Origin: Sclerotinia nivalis
Taxonomy: Eukaryota; Ascomycota; Leotiomycetes; Helotiales; Sclerotiniaceae
Assembly (NCBI GenBank): GCA_029531795.1
Contig: JAPEIS010000002.1
Coordinates: forward strand, 434,001-498,000
Reading direction: 5' to 3'
DNA length: 64,000 nucleotides
The notes beneath the pieces are model-generated. The model saw only the letters and a list, made by a program, of their open reading frames with translations. It had not been told where the DNA came from and searched no databases. Both the position numbers and the translations under genes were made by a program. Each line of letters starts with the position of its first letter. Position 1 is the first letter of the stretch. Shown one piece after another: positions 1-10,569 of the stretch.

Positions 1-865
1 GGGTGGCAAAAGCGGGATTTACGTGATGAGGAGAAGTGATGGGGAGTTGAAGCTGTTGAAGAGATTTTATGATAGTGAAGAAAATGATGAGAGATTGAGA
101 AGTAATGATGGGGCGGTGGATCCAAAAGGGAGGTTCTGGATTGGGACCATGAATGACTTTTGGGTGGGGGAGCCACAAAGTGAGGGTGGGTGATATTTCG
201 ATTTCTGATTGGATATAGAGGAGAAGCTCGAGTCATTGATACCTAACAGAGACCAACGGTCAGGCATATCTTCTTGGGCTCCGAGTCCTTCGGTTGATGA
301 CCATGTGGTGTGCCCCGCACTTGATGTTCAGGCTTCATTTCTTGCATTTGCTCAACACTAAGTATGATTGGTATTAGGTACAATGTTCCGCTTCGATAAT
401 GACCTCACACGCCACACAATCCGCGAGGGTCTCACAATTCCTAATGGAATAGGTTGGTCTGCTGATCAAAAAACTCTTTACTTCACCCACACAACGGAGT
501 CAACAATCTGGGCGTATGACTATGACGCTTCGACTGGTGATGTCAGCAACCAGCGAGCTTTTTGGAAACTTGATACTGATGGTGAGCCCGACGGATTCGT
601 ATTCGACTCGGAAGGAAATATTTGGCAATGTATATACGGAGAAGGGCGTGTGTTGAAAATCAACACCGAAGGCCAAGTCGTCGGCGAGATTAAGTTTCCG
701 ACGAAGTGTATTACATGTCCAGTATTTGTGGGCACCGAGTTGTGGGTTACGAGTGCGATTGCTGGAGGCGATGAGTATGCTGGAGCCTTATTCAAAGTCG
801 ATGTAGGAATTGGCGGGGTAAGAGACTTCAAGTTTAAGTTAGCGAAAGGAAGCGCTGAATTGTGA
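1..865 (+). CDS. SMP-30/gluconolactonase/LRE-like protein, 5' truncated by window edge
   Basis: Two exons are visible. Exon 1 reads in frame from the window edge and contains NDGAVDPKGRFWIGTMND, the metal-binding strand typical of SMP-30/regucalcin six-bladed beta-propellers. A GT-AG intron at about 186-377 (gtgggt...ttag) rejoins the frame as EPQSEG-TMFRFD. Exon 2 carries PNGIGWSADQKTLYFTHT and DGFVFDSEGNIW, two more signature blades, and stops at 865. Family members are calcium- or zinc-dependent lactonases acting on sugar lactones or related esters, usually cytosolic. The N-terminal part lies outside the window. The family call is firm from the motifs; the actual substrate cannot be told. 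Confidence 0.85.
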
Positions 866-3014
866 TGCTATATACGATGAAGGAAAGCCTTGGTATCACA
901 CACAAGACTATGGCAAATATATAGATGGGAGAGATGCTACTACACTTGTTACTTGGCGGCTCTGAGGGGGTGTGCCATTCGCCGCAGATGTTTGGCCCTG
1001 AGGTAGCATAGGATTATCAATATACAAATCCTACAAGGTCATTGAGACTGTGTGAATGGAGGAAAAGTGCCTTGATTCCATATTGCAACCTTGTGACATG
1101 TATAACATGAGGAAAATCTCTGTTGCAGATTTGCAGAGGTGTAATAAATAATTTTATCCCAGACCAGTGTTCTGTCATTCTTTTCTCAATTCATTAGTAA
1201 ATATCTGAAAGATTTGTAATACAAAGGACTAGTGTCCTTTAATATCAAGGTTGCTTATCAAGAAATTCTCTCTTCCCTTATTGTATTTTCTGATATTAAT
1301 ATTATTGCATTTTCTGATATTGATATTATTCGTGTTTACAATATAATCTTCATTCATCTTTGATATCGGCTATTCTTTTGTTTTTCAAACATTTCAAGTC
1401 CATCAACCAGACCTCCCCGCCCAATCTAAGTTTAATTCTATTAAAGGTGTACATGTTGAGTTTTTCAGTGCTTTACAATTGACTCAACAGCTATCATCTA
1501 ACCCTTTACAATAGCAGTATATACCAACCATCGGCCAAGAAGATGGGCCCTTGTAAAAACACCTTGATATGTTCCAATTCTGATTCTTATTCATTTTCTA
1601 TTGATGAATCAATGGAGACTAATAGAGGTCTGGGGTTATCAAAAGGATACCAAATGTCAAAAGAGGAGCGTGAGAACATGATCAGCTGGTATTATACCAA
1701 GATCCTTGCCAAAGCCTACTTTGAATTCTTCCAGACTGTTGGTCTTCTTACCTTGAGTTTTTTTTTACCATAACCCTTGAATTCAAGTACTTATTCTGCT
1801 GCAAATACAACATCCATTCAGGGGCCAAGGTTTCATGTTTGAGTTTAGAGATATTCTTCAGTCAATGGTAGTTTGATTGAACCAGGCAAACATTCGATCT
1901 AACACAGTAGATACTTCTACAATGTTATGCCTGACAGTGCACTGTGTTACAAGGCATACAGGAAAGTGGTATTTTTCCATCTATATATTTGTTCTGTCTT
2001 CTTTCATGGGATTTATATATTTGTTGATCTGGTTCAAGATAGCTAATAAGCATTTCATGTGGGGAGATGTTAAGATGCAAGGCAGATTGATTAGATATGA
2101 GAGTTAGTTGAAAACTGAGGTTGAATCGGAGGCTCAGAAGAAGGGAGACTTGACTCCGGGAAGGTCATTCTATTTGCAATATTGAAATGAGTCTTTGAAG
2201 ACTTTGGTGTTAATGGCAGACCAGTGAGAGTTTGCTTTGTTCTGGGACGTCTATCTCAATGATACTTTGGTGTTCAAGAAAAATCATGACAATTGGTAGG
2301 TTGTTCATAATTGTGGTATCTGGTTGCATGCATAGATATCATGATCATGAATATCAAAGACTCTGATTCATAAAGTTTTTCTTCTATTATTTTATGTGAT
2401 TGAAGTGACAACTATAAATGAAGGAAGATACCAATGTACTATCCAGCTACATTGCTACAATCTACTAAGTTCATAATAATATTCAAGAGCTTGTATCAAC
2501 TGTGCCCAAACCAGAAAGAATCATGTCTAATAGTTCACAAGACTATCTAGAGATATAATAAGAAATCAATCAGTTATTCTGCCGCAGATACAGCTCAATA
2601 TATCTCGAATAGTCAGTAATAACTTTGTCAGGCGGTGAATTCTACAATCTTAACAGGTGAATATCTTTCAATATATTTCTCACTTTTGTCTCGGCACATC
2701 GACATCCCCTCTTTCCCCCAACAATACTTTCTTCAATTTCCTTTCTTTCAGTTCGAACTTCTTTTCTTGGTTGAGATTCGAGATATATTCTCTTCTGCCA
2801 TCAAGAAAAACCTCAACATCTTTGATCAAAGTATAATTTCACAATTCTAACCTCCTCCATCCACCGCATATTTGCGCAAGCACTTCAAAATTTGAATTTC
2901 TTCCCTACGATTTGGCTTCCAAAACGCTTCAGTTACGGTCGCATTGTAAATTGAAGTACCTCAAGCAACTCTTTACATTTCCCTCAACCGTTTGTGAGAA
3001 AATAAATACGCGTC
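866..3014. other. Intergenic stretch, no supported gene
   Basis: Only short open frames occur, at 1543-1773 and 1877-2107 on the plus strand. They have no recognisable domain, and I found no convincing splice sites joining them into a longer protein. The last 400 bases are pyrimidine-rich (ttctttctttcagttc and similar) and look like the promoter and 5' leader of the gene at 3015. Confidence 0.5.
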
Positions 3015-4008
3015 ATGTCGCATTCTACGTAAGAACCCTCTCTCCCTGATTAATATCAATTTTTGTAACACAAAACACTAACAACCGCGAAGTCGTAGTA
3101 AGACCACCGGCGACAGTTTCGTCATGTCTCCACGCATCGCGCCGTCGGAATCGAGGTAAGAATCATCTTTAATCGCTTCTCAATATAGTTTTACAGGATA
3201 GAGAAACTAATAGCTACAGTGGAACCACAGCCGAAAGCTCATCCATATTTGCTGAAAACCAAGCCGCGATCGAAAAATGGGCTTTCAGCAGGGCAAGAAC
3301 TGAAAAAGAGCATGCCGCATTCAGAGAAAAAATCCAATTTCAATCCGCCGACTTCCACCAATTTCTCTCCGACTCGGCGAAGTCATCCCCAAAAATCGCA
3401 GTACCCTCTCCAACCTGGGAGAACATCCCTTTTCCCGTGCCTGTTCGAACTCCAACAATTATCGAAGAGCCCGAGAATCAACGCTTCGACATGAATAGAA
3501 GCTTCAGCGAGATCCAAGAGGTTCCCCGTCGTCGAGCCACGCCAATTGACTTCGGCAATCAACTCCAACAGCGCGCTAGAGTTCTTGGAGTACAAAATCT
3601 TCCTTTCGATCGCAATTCTTTCGATGGTGGACTTGGAGACTTCGAAATGCAACCTATTGCGCATAGTAACCGTGATGCTCAACCTGCCAACCGAGAGACA
3701 ATGATTAGAGTTGGTGCTGTCTTCGAAGTTTCCGGCGGCTCACGAGACGTTTGCTCTTCCTTTACCAGAGCTTCTAACATGGCTACTGTGAGTTACAGAG
3801 ATAGTCTCTATCGAGGGCCTCTAAACTGATATGGTTCTATTGATAGGACTCCTCTTTCGTCCACTACAATACCGATCTGGGTGAATTTGATAGTTTAACT
3901 AGAGATGAAGCTACTCGTGCTATCCTACCCCAAGGCAGGAAGGAAAAGAGAAACTGCATGTTGATGCCTTTTGCGTGGATTGGTCGCCACGTTGGTAAAT
4001 TCTTCTAG
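3015..4008 (+). CDS. Hypothetical protein, four exons
   Basis: The model is exon 1 3015-3028, exon 2 3099-3155, exon 3 3220-3787 and exon 4 3847-4008. All three introns are GT-AG with donors gtaaga, gtaaga and gtgagt, and the phases agree, giving a protein of about 266 residues. It starts MSHSTKTTGDSF and has a charged helical stretch (KWAFSRARTEKEHAAFREK) near residue 40. A Pro-rich middle follows (PTWENIPFPVPVRTPT), then a C-terminus ending PFAWIGRHVGKFF. The 14-nt first exon is unusually short, but the ATG and the frame require it. I recognise no domain; no function is proposed. Confidence 0.7.
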
Positions 4009-4981
4009 CTCCTCTGGCACAAAAGTCTTTTTCGCAACGTCGTCTTTGCTTTATTTAAGGCCTGTCTCGACCCTTTTTGTCCCATAGCAACTGGTAGTTT
4101 TGTTCTTCCCGCCGGCGCTGTATAAGAGTTTCATTTTGTTTAAGGATTGGTCTTCGGTATGGTCATTATGAATTCACGCTGCACAGATTGGTGCATAAGT
4201 AGATAGCAAGGACGGAAAATGATGATACTATGTTTCTTGTTTCAATTCTAAAAGTTTTTGGTTTGTCGCGGAGGAGAAAAGTTGTTGATTAATAATGTTT
4301 TCAATAGTCTTGTTCTTACAAGGCGTCTGTTCACGGACTGATGTCAAGGTCAGTTTAACATAGTTGTGCAAAGAATGGTTTATTCATCCTCCAGCGCGAT
4401 GAATGTTTTAGTTCTCGAATATCAACTTCTGTAGTCGTTTAATTGGTCATGCTTGGCTTTATTCTCTGACTTAGCTGCCGTGACATTCATGATGATTCAT
4501 CTCTGCACCGAGATATGGTAGTACTAAGCTTGATATTATATTGTCTTTACCAATCAACTTCTGAGCCGTACGGTTTTCACAAATCTGGTGCGGCCGGCTG
4601 ACAGGATGGCAAAACTGCCGTATGGTATGAACCTGGCATCAACACATACTTTAAGTATCTTCCATCCCCTTGAATCCAGAGATCATACATCATCATCTTC
4701 CAACGCCCAGCACCGAGAAATGGATCAACATCAACATCGGGTTGCAGCATCATCAACATCAAGGTCAACATCTGGACATAATTTTTACCGACTACAATAC
4801 GTCAGCAGTCAGCCTTTCTACGAATCATCATCCCACAGCAGCTCACGGCAAGGCTTTGAAAACACACGAACCACCAGCAAATCAACTCATTCCAAACCAG
4901 TGACGATCCCTTCCCCTTCCTCAAAAACCCTCCCAGAAACCCGGAAGTAATACCAACAAAAACTTGCAGCACGCACCAAAA
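4009..4981. other. Intergenic region with a His/Ser-rich open frame upstream of the next gene
   Basis: A plus-strand frame at 4588-4950 encodes a Ser/His/Thr-rich peptide ending SKTLPETRK and stops 31 bases before the ATG at 4982, in a different frame. It could be the 5' leader of the next gene or an upstream exon, but I found no clean donor/acceptor pair joining the two. Nothing else is supported here. Confidence 0.35.
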
Positions 4982-5518
4982 ATGGTCAATTATTTCGAGG
5001 AAGTCCGTCACAAAGCCGAAAAAGAACGAGAAATCCGCGAAAGGCTCGCTCAAAGACGAGAACAAGAATGGCGATACAACACCCAAAGACGGCGACAAGA
5101 CTGGGACTCGATCCGACTCCAGATAAGTCCCAACTGCGAAAAATATCAACACTACAAAGAATCTCAGATTCAACGACAGGTAGAAATCGACTATCTGGCA
5201 GAGCAGGCCAGGGAGCTCTATGCCCTACAACAAGATCCGGAATATCAGGCTGAACAGAGGGAAATGCGCCGTTTTCAGGAATCTAGACGATCGGCTTTGA
5301 AGCGCAAGTTGGTGAGATTTTTTAATGGTGATGAAAATCTTGAGAGATTGAGAGAGAGAGCTAAAGAAGAAGAGGCTGCTAAGTGGCAGGCGGAGATTCA
5401 GCTTTGTATTGCGGAATTTGATCGCAGGAATCGGGTTGAGATTAAGTGGACTTATTTAGTCATTTGGGGGCTGAGTATCTTGTCAGTTGGTCTTGCTGTT
5501 TTTGCTTGTGTTTTTTAG
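4982..5518 (+). CDS. Coiled-coil, C-terminally membrane-anchored protein
   Basis: Starting at the ATG at 4982 the protein is 178 residues (MVNYFEEVRHKAEKE...). Residues 5-150 are almost entirely charged and helical, rich in E, R, K and Q (IRERLAQRREQEWRYNTQRR), with coiled-coil character. Residues 157-177 form one hydrophobic span (YLVIWGLSILSVGLAVFACVF) at the very C-terminus, with only a few residues before the stop, which is the layout of a tail-anchored membrane protein. The family is unknown to me. The frame is also open upstream to a TTG at 4964; I chose the first ATG. Confidence 0.65.
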   Translation: MVNYFEEVRHKAEKEREIRERLAQRREQEWRYNTQRRRQDWDSIRLQISPNCEKYQHYKESQIQRQVEIDYLAEQARELYALQQDPEYQAEQREMRRFQESRRSALKRKLVRFFNGDENLERLRERAKEEEAAKWQAEIQLCIAEFDRRNRVEIKWTYLVIWGLSILSVGLAVFACVF

Positions 5519-6265
5519 AGATCTACAGGCGAGGGATGATGGTATGAAGGTCGCAGTGTGGATGAAATGAAGTGCACACCAAAGTCAAACACGCCTAAGA
5601 CTCATAAAACTCCTCAAGAGATTTAGATAGATAATACTACTAGAATACATAAAATACAGATGCTGAAACTACCATGCTGTGCCTTGATTGGTGATGGTAT
5701 TCCTTTGGGCGACCCAATAAATGTGAATATTTGGTTTCAAGTGAATTGATGGAACCAAGTATCTGAAATTCTAAGCTAATACTATGTTGTACTTGAATGC
5801 GCAAATCCGACCTGACTTAATTAGGACATGAAATATTACATCTCAGCAAGTTCAAACTTGAGAATAAGGTAGGAAGAATAAACTGCAAATTTGGGAGTAT
5901 AAATATATTGAAAAATAGAAAAGACTGGACTTGACAATAAGTATAATAATGATAGGGTAAACCCCTGTAGTATACTCCTCTCTACTCTTCTTTTATATTT
6001 TCCGTTGGCAATTTCAAACTCTATACTAATTCATCCTACTTCAAAAATTAACTTAATTTTTTCCAAGCAGTGAGGCGAAAGAATGAAAATGACTTGACAC
6101 GGTTTGGATAAAAGATACGGTTTTGGTGGAATTCCACAATTTGCATTCACCAACCGCACAGGAATAAACAAGTACGGCAGTAGATACTTGGTCATTAATT
6201 AGCTATAGTACAAACAATGATACTAGTTAGCGTATCTAAGACTGCTGTATACACACACCTTTGAA
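5519..6265. other. Intergenic, AT-rich, no gene seen
   Basis: There is no open frame of note. The region contains the 3' flank of the tail-anchored protein gene and the distal promoter of the gene at 6406. Confidence 0.5.
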
Positions 6266-6273
6266 TATATAAA
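6266..6273 (+). promoter_or_regulatory. TATA-like box
   Basis: TATATAAA lies 133 bases upstream of the ATG at 6406, followed by a CA/A-rich leader (caccaaaaaaatc-type sequence) that is typical of fungal 5' UTRs. Confidence 0.4.
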
Positions 6274-6405
6274 GACCTCAGTTTCTTGATGGATGAGTTT
6301 TCTTCCACTTCCAACACAACCCTTTAACAAGACCAAACCAAAAAAATCTTCATACAATACAAACCAAGCACAAGCAAGTCATAAATTCACACTCAAATCA
6401 CATCA

Positions 6406-7035
6406 ATGAATATGTCTCCTCTCCAAACTCAGGAGCAAAGTTTCGGATCCGATTCCAGCACAATTGCTCCCAGCAGACCAAGTAGTACTTACACAGCCAA
6501 GCCATCTGGCGCAGATACTAGCAATGAAGACTTTGAGGATATCGGCAAGGATATTGAACTCGACACTCTTCCAACCATCAATCCACAAGTTACCCAAAAT
6601 GCTACGCATAACAACACAAAGACACCTCAACGCAGCAGGTTCAGAAACCCATTCAAAGATTCCATCCACTGTCAACGCGCCATCCTCACCTTCGCAATCA
6701 GCATGGCCATTATCCTCCCTATCTGTCTGCCTCCATTATACACCGACGAGATAAAATGGACTGTATCCCTCGTCTTCAAGAACCTTGAAGTTATCAACGG
6801 CACCGTGGATTATGGGAATAGAACGATTACGCCACTCAACGACGTGAATCTTGTCGGTTCGAATCTGACGGTTGAGACTTGCAACTTTATCGATGCCAGT
6901 GATATGTGTACGAATAATTCATATCGCTATTTTGATATCTGGTGGCCATGCTTTGGTTTGTTTGTTGTGCTCTTGAATTTGTCTATATGGCATTTTGTCG
7001 CTCTTCGATATCGTTTGATCACGGTTAGTAACTGA
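6406..7035 (+). CDS. Membrane protein with two transmembrane segments and a glycosylated loop
   Basis: A single open frame of 209 residues. Residues 1-85 are polar and acidic (MNMSPLQTQEQSFGSDSS; DFEDIGKDIELD), presumably cytosolic. Residues about 87-112 form a first hydrophobic span (AILTFAISMAIILPICLPPLY). A loop of about 70 residues follows, with N-glycosylation sequons (NGT, NRT, NLT, NNS) and two cysteines, and a second span runs FDIWWPCFGLFVVLLNLSIW near residue 190. A gttagt near the stop could be a donor, so a short downstream exon cannot be excluded. The topology call is from sequence; the role is unknown. Confidence 0.65.
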   Translation: MNMSPLQTQEQSFGSDSSTIAPSRPSSTYTAKPSGADTSNEDFEDIGKDIELDTLPTINPQVTQNATHNNTKTPQRSRFRNPFKDSIHCQRAILTFAISMAIILPICLPPLYTDEIKWTVSLVFKNLEVINGTVDYGNRTITPLNDVNLVGSNLTVETCNFIDASDMCTNNSYRYFDIWWPCFGLFVVLLNLSIWHFVALRYRLITVSN

Positions 7036-7623
7036 TGTTTGCTATTGATGGGATTATGGTATCTTGTGGGCGGAGGATGATGGCGGTTGGTGATGGCTGA
7101 TGGCTGATACAGCTCATCGATGAATATATCTTACAGTGCTCTCTGCGGGCCACTTTTCCACTTTCTTCTTTTTCCTAGCCAGGAGCAGAAGGCATTCGAA
7201 TGCCGGGAGGCCTGGAAGACAATTGGTCGTTTAAAGTTCTTCCCACGTTGAGGTTATTTTTGTGGTTTGTTTTCGGAGTTGAGGATGATACGGCATATGA
7301 ATGAGGGAAAAAATATCGAGTGTCTTGTGGCTTCGTGCTATGATGCATCACGCAGTCATACAGGAACTCTCGCGGCTGCGCACAACGATAGTTCATATTA
7401 GTTATTAAAGGGAGAATACCTTCCATTCAATGACATTCTGTTCCTAAATGCTGTTCATAAGTGATACTTGAAAACCATAACTTGTAGATTACTCGAGAGA
7501 CAAAAAGAAAGTAGGAATGACATATCAGACCAGGTAGATGGCCAAATGAGAGTGGTTCTGCAGAGCCCAGACGTACTTTAGCCAGGCAAACCAAGCTAGA
7601 CCATCCTACCCCTAAACATAATC
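7036..7623. other. Intergenic, no gene seen
   Basis: A minus-strand open frame at 7175-7426 has no recognisable features and is probably chance. Confidence 0.45.
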
Positions 7624-8742
7624 CTACACCACACCAGGTATATTAGTATACCTATGTTTCCTATACCTATCCCCAAACTCGACCCTATATCGTTTCTCCT
7701 TCCCAATAGCCCAAACACGCATTTGCACGAACGAAAAAACAGTAAACAAAATCGCAGCCCAACTTTTAGTCACAAAGCAAACCCCCATCCACGCCAGCGT
7801 CTCAAAGAAATAATTCGGGCACGTTACCCAATTAAACCCATATCCATGAGGAATTGCCCTCTCCGTTCCGCCGGAGGATCGTAGATTACTCAATGCGATA
7901 TGTACCAGCAAGTTTGAGATTTCACCGTATAGGTAAAGTGCTACGCCGAATTTGGTGAGAAGGTTTCCTAGGTTGAAAGAGTTAGATAGAGGTATTATTT
8001 ATTTGATCAGAAAAAATTACAGATTCGGGTTGAAAATTCGGCAATAATGGTAATAGATGAGTAGATCCAATATACAAGGTTTACACCATCAAAGACCCAA
8101 TAATGAAGAGAATTCTTGAAGATGCTGAATAAAGGCATGGTAGTCGCAGAAAATTTATGCACGAAAGCTATTTCAAGCTCGCGCTTTAGGTAGTGCAGTA
8201 GTATGAGGATCATGGAGAGAAACTGCGTACTGGATAATTGATCTCCGTGGGAGATGTGGTTGTACAGATATGGTCGAGCAAGAAGGGCTGCGATGTGTAT
8301 AAAAATGGGGCCAGCATATTCTACAATGAACACAGTGCGCCATGAAGTCTGTGGACCTAGAATGATATCAGCTACCTGAGGGGTATTCTTATATCGAAAC
8401 ACATTTGGACAATTAGTGGCATATCGAGATCCCTAACAGCGAGTATACCGGTGCTCATAACATCCGTTTGCTGCGTAACCAAAGCTTTACGATCCTTTAA
8501 ACTGGTCTTTCCATTTACGGAGAATAAACCTATGCGGTTACAATCATTGAAATGAATCTCTTTCGCGATGAGGCGTTTTACATCTTCAACCGTGGTGTTG
8601 GTGGTGATTTCAATGGATGAAGGGAGGTTTTTAATGGAGGATTTGAGTGCTAAGTTTGGGGTGTAGTGTTAGTATTTGAGTGTAAATGAGTGAAAATTAA
8701 CGCACATCTATTCTGGAGCCTGATGATGATTGGAATGGCCAT
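7624..8742 (-). pseudogene. Tsc13-like very-long-chain enoyl-CoA reductase, probably decayed
   Basis: Reading from the ATG at 8742: MAIPIIIRLQNR, a good intron (gtgcgt...CTAAC...ttag), then a ubiquitin-like N-terminal domain (TTVEDVKRLIAKE; NRIGLFSVNGK; TGILAVRDL). Next comes GPQTSWRTVFIVEYAGPIF, then HYLKRELEIAFVHKFSATTM, and a C-terminal steroid 5-alpha-reductase-type domain (GTERAIPHGYGFNWVTCPNY; GKEKRYRVEFGDRY). This is the Tsc13/TECR layout of the ER enzyme performing the last step of very-long-chain fatty acid elongation. Two lesions are seen. The intron at 8357-8424 keeps perfect phase, but its donor reads AT instead of GT. Splicing of 7968-8020 creates TGA at the junction. Everything else is open, so the decay is recent or the splicing is unusual. 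The essential copy is presumably elsewhere. Confidence 0.65.
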
Positions 8743-9658
8743 ATTGGAGGGGTTAAGATGGATTCGAGTGTCGTTTTTTGAGTAGTAGATTGATGATAGA
8801 GTCGATGAGTGAGCGGAAGTTATTAAATGACATGATGCTATTGCCAACAAGATGACATCCCCAACAAGATGCCAACGGCGCCATAAGTTATAACTCAGAT
8901 ATGATTAATTATTTGAGTAAGCTGACTTTTTGTATTTTAGTTCAGTACTTTGATAACTACTCTATAAACTATATAATTATCTCATTAACCAAAAAAACTC
9001 TATATTTATGGACAAATATAAATTAATTATGAAATTCTCAAAGAAGTAAAGCCAGAATTAAAACTCGAACTCGAACTCGAACATCGAACATCATTCTCAA
9101 TACAAACTTCTTGAAAGATGATTATTGATTTTAGTCTTTCCATATCCTCAAATCCCAAAACCTTGATGCCCTATGGAAACATTCTCAGTTTCTATTGAAG
9201 ACTGCTTAGTAGCAAGTTGTATCATTTTTCCACATCAACTTTCTCCTCCTTCTACTTAGACTCTCCAAAGTCAATACAAAATGTACTTCCCCTCTTCGCA
9301 TAATGGTTCAGATATATTACGAGTTATTATATATTTATTTACAATCTATTATAGTTAATCGATTTCTCCCAGATTTCTCATACACAAATTAATCATCTGT
9401 CGCTTGCATCCCTGCTCTCCACACAAATCCCTAATAACAAAATACCTGGCTAAGCATTGACTAGTCTATGCTAATTTGCTATCAGTACGGGACCAATGTC
9501 TTCTCCATTCTTCCTAAGAACATGCTAAGATTCGTTTCGTGTTATTCAGACATAATTTACCAATTTCCAGGCCACAAATCAAGCCAAGCCCAGCGGTCCC
9601 AAGCATGATTCCAAAGACTGCGTGAAGGGATCTGTCAATAAACATGCATACGTATTAT
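8743..9658. other. Intergenic AT-rich DNA, no gene seen
   Basis: Long A/T runs and no open frame over 60 codons. It forms the left flank of the repeat relic that begins near 9659. Confidence 0.5.
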
Positions 9659-9862
9659 TGTGAGAATTCCTAATAAGTTATTAAATCACTTAATAATATT
9701 TACCGAACCAATGGTTATATGATCATGTGATATATTAATAATATGATTTCATATTATTAAATTTTATTATTATATAAAATTTCGATCATATATCATATCA
9801 GAATGATTTATAATGGAATAGAATGAAATGGAAGCATATAGAATTTCCTTATTCTCAGATTG

Positions 9863-10075
9863 TGTCACGGGGTCCCCGTATATGGTATACGGAGACCGCT
9901 CGGGTTCCGACCCATAGGAGTCGGACCTCGGATAAGTGTAGGCTAGCCCCGGTCGGGGCTAGCGCTACACATAAATGTATTTAAGGAACCGTTCCTTCTA
10001 TAGAAACGTAGCTCTTCGAGCTACGTCTTATTAATAAAAGTGATTCCTGTTGTCCTGTCTGTTGCCTCTGTGATA
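9863..10075. mobile_element. Solo-LTR-like element, 213 bp, with target-site duplication
   Basis: The element starts TGTCAC and ends GTGATA, imperfect inverted termini of the TG...CA kind in which the last CA reads TA. It is flanked on both sides by GATTG (9858-9862 and 10076-10080), a 5-bp target duplication typical of LTR retrotransposons. Its GC content is far above that of the surrounding DNA, so it inserted later than the flanking relic decayed. Inside are four successive hairpins, a tatttaag TATA-like site and an aataaa-type signal (attaataaaa). No internal retroelement coding sequence remains, so it is a recombination-derived solo LTR or a non-autonomous element. Confidence 0.7.
9942..9963. 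repeat. Perfect GC-rich palindrome inside the LTR-like element
   Basis: The arms GCTAGCCCCG (9942-9951) and CGGGGCTAGC (9954-9963) are separated by two bases. A second hairpin with ACGTAGCTC / GAGCTACGT arms and a three-base loop lies at 10006-10026. Confidence 0.8.
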
Positions 10076-10569
10076 GATTGAATACTATTGGTTATTATTT
10101 CCTTTTATTATATAAAATGATTCTATAAGATTCGATTTAAATCGATCTTATTTATAATCATAGAATAGTGTAGAATCTCATTAAAATCTATAAATACGAA
10201 GATCTTCTTCAAAGAATTCTTCGAAAAAGCAAGCAGATAAAAATTCAATATTCAATATATATATAATTCTGACTTCAATATTCTATTGTTCATATATTCG
10301 ATCACTCCTAAGCTAAATACGACTAAGTCTTCCACTATTATAATAAATAATATTATAGTATTATTATTATATTATTTATTATTATCCGATCAACCTCCTA
10401 CGAGAATTATTTCATTTATTCATCTATAAAAGCGCTGCAAGTGACATCCAGCCACATATATAGTGAAGTTTGAAGCGCAAATCGCCGTTGCACCACTCTA
10501 TCACCATCTATGCACAGCCATGACAATCCAAGCTCTCTTCCTTATTACACGACACACACTACGCAAATC

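Larger units (their letters stand above)
9659..10414. repeat. AT-rich degenerate repeat relic, probably RIP-mutated
   Basis: Composition becomes extremely AT-rich here, with dense TTATTA/AATAAT tracts, and the sequence has no coding potential. GAGAATT occurs near both ends (9661 region and 10402 region). A TATA-like motif with an A/T-rich downstream tract (tctataaatacgaagatc) resembles the inside of an LTR. The borders are uncertain. C-to-T decay of a retroelement (repeat-induced point mutation) is the simplest reading, but this is inferred from composition only. Confidence 0.4.
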
